Source: Candidatus Rifleibacteriota bacterium (GTDB taxonomy: Bacteria > Muiribacteriota > Ozemobacteria > Ozemobacterales > Ozemobacteraceae). From it: a stretch of DNA of 64,000 nt. Position 1 is the stretch's first letter, and each line of letters starts with the position of its first letter. The notes beneath the pieces are model-generated. The model searched no databases. It was not told where the DNA came from and saw only the letters and a program-made list of their open reading frames with translations. The stretch covers positions 323,624-387,623 of the forward strand of contig JADFZL010000005.1 in assembly GCA_015232575.1 (NCBI GenBank), in the 5' to 3' direction. Position numbers and translations under genes: made by a program. Shown piece after piece: positions 44,948 to 54,539 of the stretch.

Positions 44948-45439
44948 TTACTTTACTTCGAAGACTACTTTTTTTGATATTCCGAGTTTGTCTCCGGATT
45001 TGATGACTGCTTTTTTTCCTGACGGAATTTGCCGGCTGTTGATGTATGTTCCGTTTGTGCTGCCGAGGTCTTCAATTTCCCATGCTTTTCCATTATATGT
45101 TATCACGGCGTGCTTTCTTGATACACCGGGAAAAGCCTGAAGGAACGTTTTTCCTGCGGTGTCGCGTCCGAGAATGTCACCATCTTCGATTTCAAGTTCG
45201 ACTTCTCCCATTTTCAGGCGGAGCTTTTTTTCAGAAAGAACCACAGTAACATTCGCATCCGAGGATTTTGCTGGTTGAGCTGCAACTGCTGACGGCGACG
45301 GCGTTTTTTTTGCCGGCAACGGTGCTTTTTCCGGACAAACTCCCGAAATATCTGCCATGCATAATGTACAGATTACCTCAGATGGATCATTTTCGTGTTT
45401 ACAGACCGGACATTTTTTTGTTGATTTCTTTTCAGCCAA
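44948..45439 (-). CDS. FHA-domain protein with N-terminal zinc ribbon
   Basis: 163 residues from a TTG start with AAAGG upstream. The N-terminus CPVCKHENDPSEVICTLC (C10, C13, C24, C27) is a four-Cys zinc ribbon. A Pro/Ala-rich linker follows (~36-60), then a complete FHA domain: DILGRD, GVSRKHAVI, EDLGSTNGTYINSRQI, KSGDKLGI. FHA domains bind phosphothreonine peptides. The presence of the SRKH and STNG motifs indicates a functional binding site. A partner kinase is not visible in the window. It lies 100 nt after a histidine kinase gene on the same strand. Confidence 0.92.
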   Translation of the reverse strand: MAEKKSTKKCPVCKHENDPSEVICTLCMADISGVCPEKAPLPAKKTPSPSAVAAQPAKSSDANVTVVLSEKKLRLKMGEVELEIEDGDILGRDTAGKTFLQAFPGVSRKHAVITYNGKAWEIEDLGSTNGTYINSRQIPSGKKAVIKSGDKLGISKKVVFEVK

Positions 45440-45539
45440 TTATATAACCTTTTGATGTATTTTGCTGCCATGATGACATTTCCGCATCACCTATTTTTTT
45501 TGAATGCACCCAATATAAAGCACTTTTTCTTTCCACCTT

Positions 45540-47069
45540 TTATTGAGTATTTGCCTTTTTGTGAGGTTTTTCTTTACTTTCAGAAGGAATTTTTATTGTA
45601 AATTTCGACCCCTTTTTTTCAACACTTTCAACATCAATAGTACCATTAAATGCTTGAACTATCTTGCATGAAACGGCTAATCCGAGTCCGGTGCCTTTCC
45701 AGTCGCGTTTGGTTGTAAAAAATGGGTCAAATATTTTTTTCAACTGGTTTTCCGGAATTCCGCAACCGGTATCTGATATTGAAATGACAATAAATGATTT
45801 TTCAACTGACAATGAAATATTAACAGTACCGATTTTTTCAATCGATTGTACAGCATTGATCAGAAGGTTGAAAATAACCTGTTGAAACTGGTTTTTATTT
45901 CCAAATAAAATCGGAGATTCAGTCGTTGGTGGAGCCCATTGAAACTGAATGTTGTTGGAGGCAGGAGAAAAACCTACGAGCATCAGTGCATTTGAGATTA
46001 CTTCAGAAACAGAAAACTTTTCAGAAACAGCCTCGTAAGGCTTTGAGAATTGACTCATTTCTCTTGTAATTTTGGCTATCCGCTCGATGTGGCTTAAAAC
46101 GTGTTCACACATTTGAGTTTGACGATCTTTAGAGAGCTCACACTTTTTCATAATCTGAACCGCGTTGGAAATTCCCGTAAGCGGATTGTTTATTTCATGA
46201 GCTATTCCGGCAGTGAGAATACCAAGTGAATGAATCTTTTCAGCCTGAGTCATAGCTTTTTCCATGCGTTTTCTGTTTGTAATGTCCCGGATTATTACCT
46301 GAAATGTTTCAATGCAGGAATCTTCGTTTATTATTGGAAGTACAACTACCTCCAGAAATATTGCGGGAGCCGGTTGTGAATGCACTATGGCTTCTCGTGT
46401 TACCGGAGGAGAACTATTTTCTATATCATTTATTCCGGCAAGAATTTCCCTGAATAAATCACAGCGCTTTGCTGCTTCCGTGGCAGAAATGCCTGCAATA
46501 TTTCCACAGGCATCATTTTCAACAATTTCCGAAAATCGCTTGTTTGCAAAAAGAACTTCCTTTTTCTCGTTGTTGGACAAAATTAGAATGCCGTCGGGAG
46601 AATGCTCTACAACCTGTCTGTAGCGACTTTCTGATGCAACAAGGTTGTGTCTGAGTTCAATAATACGGAATTGTGCTTTTACTCTGGCAATTACTTCGTC
46701 AAGCATAAAAGGTTTTAAAATATAGTCGTTTGCACCTGCAGCGAATCCCTCCATTTTTTCAAGAGGGTCATTTTTTGCCGTTAAAATAAGAATGGGAACA
46801 GAGTTAAATCTTTTATCAGACCGAATCTGGCGGCAGATTTCTATTCCATCAATGCCTGGAATAACAAGATCAAGCAGAATCAGATCAAATTTTCGTAGAG
46901 AAACGAGTTCCAGAGCTTTTTTTCCATCAAATGCCTGTTCAATGGAATAACCTTCTCTTGAAAGAGTTTCACAAAGAAGAAAACTTGTTCCCCTGTCATC
47001 TTCGACAATCAGTATTTTGTGTCGGAATGAAACCGGGGCATTTACTGCAGTTGTTTCTGATATGTACAT
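45540..47069 (-). CDS. Receiver-PAS-histidine kinase signalling protein
   Basis: 509 residues, soluble. An N-terminal receiver domain (ILIVEDD, phospho-acceptor D67 in LILLDLVIPG, K119 in DYILKP) is followed by a PAS domain (~145-270). The dimerisation/phosphoacceptor helix is GIAHEINNPL (H291), and the HATPase domain shows NLLINAVQS, DTGCGIP and KGTGLGL. A receiver placed ahead of the kinase, with no membrane segment, means that it is probably controlled by phosphotransfer from another kinase and passes the signal on. No DNA-binding response regulator is adjacent. The start has no strong ribosome site. Confidence 0.92.
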   Translation of the reverse strand: MYISETTAVNAPVSFRHKILIVEDDRGTSFLLCETLSREGYSIEQAFDGKKALELVSLRKFDLILLDLVIPGIDGIEICRQIRSDKRFNSVPILILTAKNDPLEKMEGFAAGANDYILKPFMLDEVIARVKAQFRIIELRHNLVASESRYRQVVEHSPDGILILSNNEKKEVLFANKRFSEIVENDACGNIAGISATEAAKRCDLFREILAGINDIENSSPPVTREAIVHSQPAPAIFLEVVVLPIINEDSCIETFQVIIRDITNRKRMEKAMTQAEKIHSLGILTAGIAHEINNPLTGISNAVQIMKKCELSKDRQTQMCEHVLSHIERIAKITREMSQFSKPYEAVSEKFSVSEVISNALMLVGFSPASNNIQFQWAPPTTESPILFGNKNQFQQVIFNLLINAVQSIEKIGTVNISLSVEKSFIVISISDTGCGIPENQLKKIFDPFFTTKRDWKGTGLGLAVSCKIVQAFNGTIDVESVEKKGSKFTIKIPSESKEKPHKKANTQ

Positions 47070-47085
47070 AGTTTAGAAAATTGCT

Positions 47086-47170
47086 GTTATTTCGACCGAA
47101 GGGAGAAATCTGCTATCTTATGCTTGAATATCTAACCCTTCGGAGATCTCTCCCTTTGGTCGAGATGACA
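47086..47170. repeat. Dispersed imperfect palindrome, copy 3
   Basis: Starts GTTATTTCGACCGAAGGGAG and ends CTCCCTTTGGTCGAGATGAC, with an inner CTTATGC...AACCCTTCGGAGATCT region. It lies between the start of the histidine kinase gene and the end of the RNA methyltransferase gene. Confidence 0.8.
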
Positions 47171-47247
47171 ACGAATCATATATTTTCACATTACCCTTTT
47201 TGGGGAATGCTCGTGTTTCATGACCTTCGCGTAAGAAATTTAAAATA

Positions 47248-48525
47248 CTATCTGGTAAATGCTGCCAAAATTTCTGTATGAAAGGTTCCCGGGAACATAT
47301 CAAAAGAATATACCTGATTTAACTTATAGCCCATTTTTATAAAAATCTGTGCGTCTCTTTTGAAGGTAATTGGATTACAGGAAAGATATGTGATAAGCTT
47401 CGGGCGAAGTGCTGTCAGCCCTTTCATTGCCTTCTGAGAAACACCTGTTCTTGGCGGATTAAGATTCAATGCTCCAATATTCCCTTTTGTGATAAATGTG
47501 TTAAAAATATTTTCAACTTTTTTGCAGAGAAATTTAATCTGTTGCGGACGCCTGCCCTTCTGGTTTTTCAGTGCATCCTGATAAGAATCTTCATTGGCTT
47601 CAATTCCGATAACTTCTTCAAAATTCTTTTCCAGAATCATTGTTTGAATTCCAACTCCGCAATAGAGATCCAGAAATTTTCCCTTTGGGGAAAGGCTGTC
47701 ATAAATAGACTGAAGGGTATAATAAATTGCTTCAGCGCCCTCAAGATTATTCTGGAAAAACGATTTTGGAGATACTGTCCACTTTCTTTCAAGAAAAGTG
47801 AACGGCGTCTTATCACGCATCAAAGTGAGAAAAATTTCCTCGGATGACATTACTTCAAGTCTCGAAAGGGATTCATTTGAATTAAAGAAATTTCTGAGCT
47901 GATTCAATATTTCTTCCGGTGGCTGCGCTTTCAGCTGGAACACGCAGTGTTGCTGTTCTTCAAGCGTTCTGACAGATATTTCTGCAATATTTGGTGCAAA
48001 AGATGTCATTTCCGGAAGGTTTACGAAATCGGATAAAATCTTGTACATTACCATATTCTTGGGAAGCTGTACAAGGCATCCGCTGATTGAAACAACGTCA
48101 TGTGAATGAAATTTATAGTTTCCGAGAATTACTTTTCCATTCCCATCAATAGTAACTTTCAATTCCATTTTATTGCGATATTTTTCAGATGAAAATGACT
48201 CCATTGGATAGATATTGCCCGGGGAAAGTGGTTTGAGCAGATAACTCAGAAATGCTTCCTTCTCTTTTCTCTGAACCTCTTCTGGAAGATGCAGCCAGTG
48301 ACAGCCGCCGCAATCGGGAAAATTCGGGCAGGAAGGTGTTTTTCTGTTTTGAGAAGGTTTTATTATCTGTTCAATTTTCGCTCTGGAATAGTCATTTTTT
48401 TCTTCTGTGAAATTAACTGATAATTCGTCGCCAGGTGCCGCATAAGGAACAAAGACGACTTTTCCGTTGATTTTTCCCAGAGCATCAATTCCATAGGTCA
48501 TACGATCAATACTAATGTTTTCCAT
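47248..48525 (-). CDS. TrmA/RlmD-type RNA (uracil-5-)-methyltransferase
   Basis: 425 residues. An N-terminal TRAM-like beta domain (~1-55) is followed by CPNFPDCGGCHWLH, whose Cys residues, with a later Cys (SISGCLV), form the 4Fe-4S cluster of RlmD-type enzymes. The methyltransferase core has FFQNN, FLDLYCGVGIQTMIL, ALNLNPPRTGVS and ITYLSCNPITFKRD (catalytic Cys), all as in uridine-C5 methyltransferases. It methylates a uridine of 23S rRNA or tRNA; which position cannot be told from sequence. It sits 48 nt downstream of the cyclase gene on the same strand. Confidence 0.9.
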   Translation of the reverse strand: MENISIDRMTYGIDALGKINGKVVFVPYAAPGDELSVNFTEEKNDYSRAKIEQIIKPSQNRKTPSCPNFPDCGGCHWLHLPEEVQRKEKEAFLSYLLKPLSPGNIYPMESFSSEKYRNKMELKVTIDGNGKVILGNYKFHSHDVVSISGCLVQLPKNMVMYKILSDFVNLPEMTSFAPNIAEISVRTLEEQQHCVFQLKAQPPEEILNQLRNFFNSNESLSRLEVMSSEEIFLTLMRDKTPFTFLERKWTVSPKSFFQNNLEGAEAIYYTLQSIYDSLSPKGKFLDLYCGVGIQTMILEKNFEEVIGIEANEDSYQDALKNQKGRRPQQIKFLCKKVENIFNTFITKGNIGALNLNPPRTGVSQKAMKGLTALRPKLITYLSCNPITFKRDAQIFIKMGYKLNQVYSFDMFPGTFHTEILAAFTR

Positions 48526-48573
48526 TGTCTGTTAATCCTCAGTTTATTTTGAAAGTAAGGTAAGACTTGCTGA

Positions 48574-50946
48574 TTATTTTTCCTTCAGGTCGTAAACTCC
48601 GTCCCAGTCTTCGGGTGGCGGGGTCTCAATGCATGTTTCACATCTGTGCAGGTACAGTGTTGAAGGCAGATCATTCGGATCATACTCAAGAGCTTTTAGA
48701 AAACTCTTGTGTGCACTTCTGAAATCGCGTCTAAAGAATAACTCGTGACCGATTGAAAAAGATTCTACCGTTTTCATTGTCGTATCATCAAGTATACATC
48801 CGGCCTGGCCCAGTAACTGATATATTCTTACCGGTTTCCGCTTGCCTTTAACCCTTATAAAATCAAGCTCACGTGTAAACACATGGCCCTTCACCTGTTC
48901 ATAAGTGAATTCCGAAAGAAGCGTCATTGCACGGTAAAGCTTGGTTGCACTTTCCAGTCTTGATGAAAGGTTGACACCGTCACCGATTGATGTGTATTCC
49001 ATTCTTTTGTCAGAACCAATGTTTCCGCAGAGAACCTCGCCGGTGGAAATTCCAATTCCTATCTGAATCGGGACTTTCCCTCTCGCTATACGTTCAGCGT
49101 TAAAACCTTCGAGTGCGGTTTTCATTTCAAGAGCTGCATTTACTGATTTCAATGCATGGTCTGGAAAAACCACTGGCGCTCCAAAGACTGCCATAATTGC
49201 ATCGCCTATAAATTTGTCCAGTACTCCGTCGTATTTGAAAATAGCATCAACCATGTGTGTGAAATATTCGTTCAGCATTTCAACGATTTCATTCGGGCCA
49301 AGCTTTTCGGTAAGCGACGTATAACCGCGGATGTCAGAGAAAAGAATGGTGACTTCCCGCTTTGTTCCGCCGAGTTCAAGTCTGTCGTTTCCAGATGTGA
49401 GCTTTTCTACAAGGTCTTTCGACATATATCTTGTTAAATTGCTCTTGACACGCTTCTCTTTTGTAATGTCTTCTGTTACGAGTACGATTCCGAGAGAGTT
49501 CCCTGCGTCATCCATGAGCGGAACAGCAGCAATATTGAGGGAAATCTTTTCACCGCACGGTTTTCGATAATCGACGTCATAAAGTGAATTAGATTGTTTG
49601 CACTCGAAAACCTTTTCGACTTCTTTCAGAATATTTGTATTATCGCAGCCCAGAAGCTCTGCAAAATTATTCCCCTGAAGATCTTCGGGGTTTTTGTGTC
49701 CGAAAATCTTTGCCGAAACCGGATTACACTTTACAACTCTTCGTTTGTGATCAAGTGTTATGACTCCGTTGGAAAGTGATGAAAGCATTGCTTCGAGATA
49801 TTTTTTCATTGTAACGGTTTTTTCAAACAACTGCGAATTCTGAAGGGAAATAGCTGCCTGAGCAGAAAAAGCCCCCAGCATTTCTTCGTCACTATGATTG
49901 AATACACCGGTACTTTTATTTATTACCTGCGTTACTCCGATTATTTGATTGGAAAGTCCCATGATTGGCATACATAGAATCGATTTTGTACGATAACCGG
50001 TTTTTTTATCTATATCTTTGTTGAAACCTGGGAAATCGTAGGCGTCAGGAATGTTGAGTATTTTTCCGGTTGTAGCAACCTGTCCTGCTATGCCAAGGTG
50101 TTTCGGAAAGCGGATTTCTTTTACTTCAGCGCCTGCGACCACAGATGACCAGAGCTCATTTGTCTCATTGTCAATCAAAAACAAACTCGAACGGTCCGCG
50201 CTGAGCAACTCCGCGGCCTTAGCCATTATAGTTGAAAACAGTGAATTCAGATCAAGCGCAGAACTCAGTGAATTGGCGACTTTTAGCAGTGCTTCAATCT
50301 TTTTCTGCGAAGCTTTTGTATCTTCATAAAGAATTGCATTTTCAAGAGCAAGTGAAAGAGGTCGGCTCAGCGATTTCAGAACCTCGATGTCTCTATGTGT
50401 GAACACACCTCTTTTTTTATTTATTACCTGAATAACGCCCATGTTCAAGCCGGCAATATTTGTAATCGGCATGCAGAGCATTGATTTCGTTCTGTATCCG
50501 GTGGATTTGTCTATTCCCTGGTTGAAAAGCGGATGCTGATAGACGTCTTCCAGGTTAAGTATTTCTCCGGTTCTTGCTACGTGTCCGGCAATTCCGACAG
50601 ATATCGGAAAACGTATCTCAAGAAAATCAATTCCCTGAGCTACTTTTGAATACAATTCATCTTTCTGGCAGTCAATCAGAAACAAAGATGATCTGTCAGC
50701 ATTAAGAATTTCAGTTGTTCTGGATACGATCTTGGAAATAAGCGGACCTAATTCAAGTTGCTTGCCGAGTTCCTTATTAATTTCAAGAAGAAGATTCCTT
50801 TCTTTCAACAGTTCAAATGTCTGTTTAAGAAAGCTTCTTCTGTTATCAAAAGAAAGATCTTCATATTTTTCGAGCATATCGCCCGAATCGAAATGGCCTG
50901 ATTCCATTTCTGAAAGAAGATTTGTCAAATCTTTGTCTAATATCAT
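48574..50946 (-). CDS. GAF-GAF-PAS class III adenylate/guanylate cyclase
   Basis: 790 residues, soluble. An N-terminal helical region precedes two very similar GAF domains (~60-200 and ~225-370), each containing a 'GIAGxVAxTGxILNxxDxYxxPxFNxxIDKxTGYRTKS' pattern. A PAS domain follows (~380-500). The cyclase domain has VTILFSDIRGYTS (metal Asp), LDKFIGDAIMAVFG (second metal Asp) and EYTSIGDGVNLSSRLE. A short TPR-like tail follows (IGHELFFRRDFRSAHKSFLK). All catalytic Asp residues are present, so it should make cAMP or possibly cGMP. The GAF domains, of the cyclic-nucleotide-sensing type, may give feedback control. No CRP-like gene is in the window. Confidence 0.93.
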   Translation of the reverse strand: MILDKDLTNLLSEMESGHFDSGDMLEKYEDLSFDNRRSFLKQTFELLKERNLLLEINKELGKQLELGPLISKIVSRTTEILNADRSSLFLIDCQKDELYSKVAQGIDFLEIRFPISVGIAGHVARTGEILNLEDVYQHPLFNQGIDKSTGYRTKSMLCMPITNIAGLNMGVIQVINKKRGVFTHRDIEVLKSLSRPLSLALENAILYEDTKASQKKIEALLKVANSLSSALDLNSLFSTIMAKAAELLSADRSSLFLIDNETNELWSSVVAGAEVKEIRFPKHLGIAGQVATTGKILNIPDAYDFPGFNKDIDKKTGYRTKSILCMPIMGLSNQIIGVTQVINKSTGVFNHSDEEMLGAFSAQAAISLQNSQLFEKTVTMKKYLEAMLSSLSNGVITLDHKRRVVKCNPVSAKIFGHKNPEDLQGNNFAELLGCDNTNILKEVEKVFECKQSNSLYDVDYRKPCGEKISLNIAAVPLMDDAGNSLGIVLVTEDITKEKRVKSNLTRYMSKDLVEKLTSGNDRLELGGTKREVTILFSDIRGYTSLTEKLGPNEIVEMLNEYFTHMVDAIFKYDGVLDKFIGDAIMAVFGAPVVFPDHALKSVNAALEMKTALEGFNAERIARGKVPIQIGIGISTGEVLCGNIGSDKRMEYTSIGDGVNLSSRLESATKLYRAMTLLSEFTYEQVKGHVFTRELDFIRVKGKRKPVRIYQLLGQAGCILDDTTMKTVESFSIGHELFFRRDFRSAHKSFLKALEYDPNDLPSTLYLHRCETCIETPPPEDWDGVYDLKEK

Positions 50947-51033
50947 TTATTCCACTCGCAAAAGAATTCCATATTGTGGTATCTATTAATAACACTATTT
51001 TTAAAAAAAGCCAATATTTCCCGGAAAGATAAA

Positions 51034-52578
51034 TTGAATATTGTTAATGCTTTTTCATCCATAGCTTTTTTTACGATATTGTCACGAGTCAGCGGATTCG
51101 CACGAGTAGCCGTTTTTGCAGCATATTTCGGAACTGGTGTGGAAGCTGATATCTTTTTGTCGGTAATGATTCTGCCGGAACTGATGTATAAATTTATCAG
51201 TGACGGACTTATCACCGGCGCAGCGATACCCATGTTTGTTCGCAGAGAGCCTGGCACCAAAAGTGAACGTAATACTTTCTGGACACTATTCTGGGGAATC
51301 AGCATGTTTTCTCTTATTCCCGTCGCGCTTAACATAATTTTAGCAGAATCAATCTGCACGATGATGGTTCCTGGATTTTTGCCGGAAACTCAGCTGAGAA
51401 TGGCTCAAATGTGGCGGGAAATGTCCCTGTATATCGTTTTTTCACTCTGGAGTTCCCTGCTGACTTCTTTTTTAAATGCCCGTAAAATATTTGGTCCTCC
51501 CGCCGTCGGGCCGTTTCTTGTAAATTCTGTCGTGATTGCCGGAATTCTTCTTATGCAGGGCAGAGGCATTGAAAATCTGGTAATTTTTGTTCTCTGTGGC
51601 ATTGCTTTGCAGACTCTCTGGTTATTTCTATTGACTGGAAAATTCATCGGAAAATTTGTTTTTCCTTGGTCTGGTAATTTTTTCAACTATGAAGTCTGGG
51701 AAAAATTCAAGCAAAAGACTATTCCAATAGCAATGTGGCTTATTCTGACGCCTGTAATTCCGTTATGGGAAAGATTTCTTCTTTCGAAACAGGGCATTGG
51801 AATGGTTTCAATACTGAATTATTCTGATAAATTGATATACCTGCCTCTGGGAGTAATATCATTAAGCCTGGCAAGTGCGGTATTCCCGGGAATGAGCGAA
51901 AGCGATTCAGTTAAAAGGCTTGAAATACTTCAGAAGTCTTTCTGGTGGGGATTATTTGTCTTGCTTCTTCCTGTGACGGTAATATTTTATTCCTGTTCTG
52001 ACCAGATAATTCAAATTGTTTTTGCACGCGGAAAATTCCAGCAGTTCGAAATTCTTTCCACATCGGGACTGCTTTCAGCATATTCGTTGTTTCTGATTCC
52101 AGCATCTGCAGTAATGCTTCTGAACCGGTTTTTTTATTCGGAAGGTTATTTCAGGCTGACTTTCATTGTCGGAGTTATATCTGTCGTTGTTCAGGTTGCT
52201 GCTGACACCATTCTGGTTGATAAAATTGGCTGGATAGGCGTTGGATACGGTGCCGCGCTGGGATCGTCAGTTCAGATGGTTATTTTATGTTTCATGATTC
52301 TGTGGGTCAAAAAAATCTTTTCCGGGTTGAAATCTTTCTTTATGCCTTTGTTATCTGCTGTATTCATGGGAATGTTGCAGATAGTAATTCTGAAATCAAT
52401 CTGGCCAGATTTTCTTTCTCTTTTTCCTGCCGGGAAAACAGGTTTTCTGATCGGGCTTGTGATAGTCTGGCTGATAACTCAGACGGTGAATTTACTTCTT
52501 TATCTGCTCGCCAGAAGAGTTGGACTTGTTACTCAGGTTCTTTGTGTTCCAGTGAAGAAGGGTGACTCCGCCGGTTGA
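51034..52578 (+). CDS. murJ: Lipid II flippase MurJ (MviN family)
   Basis: 514 residues from TTG 51034, with GGAAAG 5 nt upstream; the frame extends further upstream without a ribosome site. The N-terminus SIAFFTILSRVSGFARVAVF, the Asp/Arg-containing GVEADIFLSV and the 13-14 hydrophobic segments fit MurJ. It moves the undecaprenyl-linked peptidoglycan precursor across the inner membrane. The gene converges with the ArnT-like glycosyltransferase gene, and their coding ends overlap by 87 bp (52492-52578). It lies divergent from the cyclase gene. Confidence 0.9.
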   Translation: MNIVNAFSSIAFFTILSRVSGFARVAVFAAYFGTGVEADIFLSVMILPELMYKFISDGLITGAAIPMFVRREPGTKSERNTFWTLFWGISMFSLIPVALNIILAESICTMMVPGFLPETQLRMAQMWREMSLYIVFSLWSSLLTSFLNARKIFGPPAVGPFLVNSVVIAGILLMQGRGIENLVIFVLCGIALQTLWLFLLTGKFIGKFVFPWSGNFFNYEVWEKFKQKTIPIAMWLILTPVIPLWERFLLSKQGIGMVSILNYSDKLIYLPLGVISLSLASAVFPGMSESDSVKRLEILQKSFWWGLFVLLLPVTVIFYSCSDQIIQIVFARGKFQQFEILSTSGLLSAYSLFLIPASAVMLLNRFFYSEGYFRLTFIVGVISVVVQVAADTILVDKIGWIGVGYGAALGSSVQMVILCFMILWVKKIFSGLKSFFMPLLSAVFMGMLQIVILKSIWPDFLSLFPAGKTGFLIGLVIVWLITQTVNLLLYLLARRVGLVTQVLCVPVKKGDSAG

Positions 52579-54411
52579 TAAAATCTTGCTGCACTCTTTC
52601 GCTGTAAACATTTCAGCATGTGAATCTTTACAGAGGATTTTTACAGACTGTGTTGCAGTAAGACTTCTGAAGATTTCTTCTTCGTCTTTTGTATTACTGA
52701 ATACCTGTTTTGAGTAAAAAAACAGGCTTGGACGATTCAATCGATAAGTGTAAAAGGCTGAAAGATTTTCCTGCGGTGATTTTTCAAAACAGCTGACTAT
52801 TTCTTTTGTTGATCCGCGTATTCCGGCAATCGGAAGAATAACCTGAACAAGCCAGAAAGAAAAAACTACCATTCCAACTCCAATAAAAACAGGCAATTTT
52901 TCAACTGAAATGAGCGATTTCTTCAGAAAATAAACAGCACTGGCAAAAATGGCTGTGAGAATAACTCCGGCAATCGGAGCCACATAAATTGACTCGGGAA
53001 ATTTGAATATCGAAGCGATTATTAGTGCCAATGTGATGATGAATGACACGTAAAGACCAGATTTCAAACCTCTGTCGAGCGAAGCATCAAAATCAATATT
53101 TTTTATGTTATTAAGAGTCTTATTTATTCTGGGAAGACTCTCTGATGCAATCCACTTTCCAACTAGAAATGCAGCAGCCGGATAAAGCGGAAAGATATAT
53201 GTTATAAGCTGAGTTTTAGATATGGAAAAGAAAAGAAAAACAACTGTAATCCATGACATCGCAAGAGATTCGCCCTGAAGGCTGCAATTTGAAACAGGCA
53301 ATGAACATTCTTTTTCAATATTTTCTGCCGATTCACATCCGCACAATAATTCACCGGACTTACCGTTCATTGACTCAGTCGTCGGATTATTTGTAAAGCC
53401 ACTTTCAGCATCAGATTTTTCGGATAGTGCTGATTGTTTATGTCTTTCTGATTGTTCCGATTTTTCTTCTTTTCTTGTTATTATAAGTTTATTCCAGCGC
53501 TCAATAAGCCACTGAAAAATTGATGACTGCCGTGATATTGTCTCGAAGCTGCTTTTTGCTGCCTGAATGAAAAACATGCTCCACGGGAAGAAAAAAATAA
53601 AAAAGTTTGGAATGTTTAGAAAATAAGAGAACCAGTATCCGGTCTGACCCGGATGCTCAGGCTGAAGAAATCGGTATACGTGGTTGACAAGTACCATGTC
53701 ATGCCAGAATTCGTCAGGATGAAGTCTGTAACTTTCGATGAACCACGGTAATCCGGTCAGCAGCGAAAAAAACAACATGATAAGTATATCTGCAGAAAGC
53801 AGGCTCTTCAATTTTCCTGTAATTGCTTTGTGAAGTACCAGAGCTATTGGAAGCAGAACAATTGAAACAGGACCTTTGACCAGCATTGCGAATCCGGCTG
53901 ACGTTCCGGCTGCAAACGCCCAGAATCGACGTCTTCCGGCCGATGATTCCGACAATTCCCATCTTGACAATGAAAGCAGAGAGAACGTCAGAAAAAAAGT
54001 CAGTGTCATATCGGTAACAGCAGATCTTGCGAGAATTATGTGCAGCAATGCTGTACCACAGATAATAGCAGAGCAGAACGCAGCTTTTGCCTTGATAAAA
54101 GGCTGTGCCCAGAAATATACCAGCAACGGGACAAGGACTGCGAAAATTGCCGATGGCAGACGCATCGATGCTTCATTCAATGTGGTGATTTTTGCAGCAA
54201 AGGCTGCAAGCCAGTGAAAAAGCGGTGGTTTGTCATACCAGATTTTTCCATTGAATCGGAGAGTCATAAAATCAGACGTCTGAAGCATTTCCTGAACGAA
54301 TTTTCCATAAATCGGTTCGTCAGGATCAAAGAGCGGAGCTTTTCCAAGATTTGAAAAATATAAAAACCATGCTGCCGCAAAAAGTGCTGTAAAACGTAAA
54401 ATTAGATTCAT
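52492..54411 (-). CDS. ArnT-like family 39 (PMT) membrane glycosyltransferase
   Basis: 639 residues. ATG 54411 begins MNLILRF at the first membrane helix; no clear ribosome site. PMT/ArnT marks are the acidic pair in LFDPDEPIYGKF and WYDKPPLFHWLAA near the N-terminus, about 11-12 hydrophobic segments, and a Ser/Glu-rich cytoplasmic insertion (~320-380). Such enzymes transfer a sugar from a polyprenyl phosphate to lipid A (ArnT) or to proteins (PMT). The acceptor here is unknown. The C-terminal soluble part resembles the periplasmic domain of ArnT relatives. The 3' end overlaps murJ by 87 bp in the opposite direction. Confidence 0.88.
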   Translation of the reverse strand: MNLILRFTALFAAAWFLYFSNLGKAPLFDPDEPIYGKFVQEMLQTSDFMTLRFNGKIWYDKPPLFHWLAAFAAKITTLNEASMRLPSAIFAVLVPLLVYFWAQPFIKAKAAFCSAIICGTALLHIILARSAVTDMTLTFFLTFSLLSLSRWELSESSAGRRRFWAFAAGTSAGFAMLVKGPVSIVLLPIALVLHKAITGKLKSLLSADILIMLFFSLLTGLPWFIESYRLHPDEFWHDMVLVNHVYRFLQPEHPGQTGYWFSYFLNIPNFFIFFFPWSMFFIQAAKSSFETISRQSSIFQWLIERWNKLIITRKEEKSEQSERHKQSALSEKSDAESGFTNNPTTESMNGKSGELLCGCESAENIEKECSLPVSNCSLQGESLAMSWITVVFLFFSISKTQLITYIFPLYPAAAFLVGKWIASESLPRINKTLNNIKNIDFDASLDRGLKSGLYVSFIITLALIIASIFKFPESIYVAPIAGVILTAIFASAVYFLKKSLISVEKLPVFIGVGMVVFSFWLVQVILPIAGIRGSTKEIVSCFEKSPQENLSAFYTYRLNRPSLFFYSKQVFSNTKDEEEIFRSLTATQSVKILCKDSHAEMFTAKECSKILSTGGVTLLHWNTKNLSNKSNSSGEQIKK

Positions 54412-54539
54412 GTTGGACAAAATATCATAAGACAATAAGCCTTTCAATCTGAATTTTTGGAATTGTGAATATACGATTGACAATGCTAAATAATTTCTGT
54501 ACACTTAATCCTTCGATCTGCACTTATGGACGTAATTTT

